In this document: one piece after another, positions 63,801 to 64,000 of the stretch
Numbering within the stretch: position 1 is the first letter of the stretch
Layout of the letters: the number at the start of each line of letters is the position of its first letter
Origin: Verrucomicrobiales bacterium
GTDB lineage: Bacteria > Verrucomicrobiota > Verrucomicrobiia > Limisphaerales > CAIMTB01
Length of the DNA stretch: 64,000 nucleotides
NCBI GenBank assembly: GCA_016795425.1
Contig: JAEUHG010000028.1
Coordinates: 39,772-103,771 of the forward strand
Direction of reading: 5' to 3'
Notes under the pieces: model-generated
Seen by the model: only the letters and a program-made list of their open reading frames with translations
The model's database searches: none
Told to the model about the DNA's origin: nothing
Made by a program: the position numbers and the translations under genes

Positions 63801-64000
63801 CGGACCTTCGGGCGCCTGGGAAGGGACCTATTTCCGCAACCACCCCGTCGACGTCGAAGCACAGGCTCGACGCGGATGGCGCTTTGCCGGTTGGCGGGAG
63901 TTGCCCGGCAATCTGCAAACCAAGGTGCGTCTGGCCATGCAGGCGGATGTCACCCTGACCGCCCTCTTCGCTCCCGAATCGTCGATCACGCTCGCGATCC
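60880..64000 (+). CDS. Large modular exported protein: lamin-tail, LamG-like, CotH kinase domains; 3' end outside window
   Basis: The frame is open from before 60880 to the last base, so the 3' end is missing; 1040 residues are visible. The start is uncertain: GTG 60880 is used; GTG 60835 or ATG 60784 are also in frame. A signal-like segment (PSIVPLLWALLQCQPAFA) ends near 61005. Modules in order: lamin-tail domain (61009-61250, RINEVVALNQNGVLDERG, DWIELFNGG), concanavalin/LamG-like domain (61270-61990, VRFDGIDDLLRV, EVLFYDRALNPVE), a chitobiase C-terminal-like segment (62206-62360, VEIRYTLDGSVPTP), the CotH kinase domain (62530-63560, VRMHGNTSFGF, LRPSGHDHH, VFLNGEYWGIHNLQE, WILFDCDVGFGG), and a divergent InlB-repeat-like domain (63730-63975). 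This architecture is common in Verrucomicrobiota surface proteins. Confidence 0.88.
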   Translation, partial: MFHRARNSSVSLGFQSSFRRRAFFPSIVPLLWALLQCQPAFAAVRINEVVALNQNGVLDERGRHPDWIELFNGGETDIDLTDWSLSDDAGGGARPWTFRSGRIAPGGFLLVYASGEDRQPTVAGAMEATAIPGLVTWLRADTLPSQSGALFRADGSERYLRRWPDLSGRGNAASQDSMSRQPRWIGGPSPAVRFDGIDDLLRVPRVVATNNFTLIAVMRPTVAHELDPQGFSGVDGTSGQRWLFGAAHGGDSSAGVGISAGTNGVSVYEHGSGYMPAVIVAQRAIDGPPSIVTLVYESRQPTLILHGAELTSEGESSRATVTTPTEIGAGSYGAFRGDVLEVLFYDRALNPVERRGVELGLAARHGLPLRDVYHTDFRVSAAGEWIGLRRPDGSLEDAVEVPAMPRDTSWGRYPDGASSLYFFAAPTPLDSNSPDIADSVLSAPQFSRAAGFHQAPFSLEILSADEGVEIRYTLDGSVPTPSSLLYSAPLGILDRTLTPPRWANLSTAPNWRAPAGPVFKGTIVRARAFRTRSLPSPIATATYFVDPRGRARFSLPIVALSTDPRHFFSAETGIYVVGNAPGGNYAQSGAAWERPVHVEFLETDGTLAFSREAGVRMHGNTSFGFPIKALRLHASNQGGTGPFRHRIFPDLPTTTFERLLLRPSGHDHHLTLMRDGLMQSAAREIGLDVQGYRPALVFLNGEYWGIHNLQEALEEGYFEAHHPGIDANGIDYLEGYPPGTFAYAGSAARFHQLDTFLHTNAVTTPGAFDSVRRFMEVDNYRDYKLAEVFYYRWDIGNHRLWRPRTDDGRLRWILFDCDVGFGGFWSEPQPWNFDMLRAVLEPSGSLHGHNNETTVFLLKTLLDHPQFRDDFINRSADLMNTTFSSQRFVDRIDRMAAEIAPEVAEHTARWRYPSSLAEWQRNVEALRTFARLRPSAMRGHVVAYFGLSGTANLRLSTSPPEGGDLRCNTLADLPGPSGAWEGTYFRNHPVDVEAQARRGWRFAGWRELPGNLQTKVRLAMQADVTLTALFAPESSITLAI

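Overview
The window is a high-GC bacterial chromosome segment with dense genes in alternating strand blocks. It looks like a member of the Verrucomicrobiota, or a close relative in the Planctomycetes-Verrucomicrobia-Chlamydiae group. This is inferred from gene content: a giant calcium-binding repeat protein, PEP-CTERM-like surface proteins, a TAT-exported Gfo/Idh/MocA oxidoreductase, secreted PQQ-type beta-propellers, CotH-kinase proteins with lamin-tail modules, a Hanks kinase fused to WD40 repeats, and pseudopilins of the AFTLVEM type. No rRNA, tRNA, CRISPR array, insertion sequence or phage gene was recognised.

Layout. 1-5961 (+): the 3' part of a very large RTX-type protein, open at the left edge, then a PEP-CTERM-like protein. 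6022-9299 (-): a Gfo/Idh/MocA oxidoreductase and a DUF5010-like secreted protein. 9394-13778 (mixed): a duplicated-domain secreted protein, an intradiol dioxygenase, a HAD phosphatase and a nucleotidyltransferase. 13836-21918 (-): a GntR/YtrA-type repressor with a recognisable promoter-operator, one ABC ATPase and three very long ABC-2 permeases. Each permease appears to contain two ABC-2 modules. 22034-35097 (-): a pilus or type II secretion-like operon closest in plan to the MSHA pilus (pilin, ATPase, platform protein, two large pseudopilins, PilM/N-like, PilO-like, MshK/GspC-like, secretin). It ends with a CvpA-like protein and an unknown protein that may be a degenerate DUF1887/Card1-like CARF-nuclease relative. 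35770-40752 (-): citramalate synthase behind a strong hairpin, and a kinase-WD40 protein. 41005-50351: secreted beta-helix protein, PQQ-like propeller with a coupled zinc-ribbon protein, possible DUF3299 protein, alkaline phosphatase, PEP-CTERM-like protein, serine hydrolase and a 41-residue basic protein. 50486-55020 (-): an SDR with an apparent one-base frameshift near its C-terminus, a membrane-anchored unknown, and the E3 and E2 subunits of the 2-oxoglutarate dehydrogenase complex. 55144-64000: YqgE/AlgH protein, NDH-2, CotH protein, PQQ-like propeller, GNAT acetyltransferase and a large modular lamin-tail/CotH protein running off the right edge.

How genes may work together. The 22-35 kb block is a co-directional, tightly packed (several ATGA overlaps) envelope machine. 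No retraction ATPase or prepilin peptidase is present, so those must be encoded elsewhere. The GntR-ABC block is a self-contained regulated transporter cassette. Central metabolism is represented by CimA (isoleucine via citramalate), E2/E3 and NDH-2. The rest is mostly exported or surface protein typical of a particle-associated heterotroph. All functional names rest on motifs read by eye; no database search was possible.
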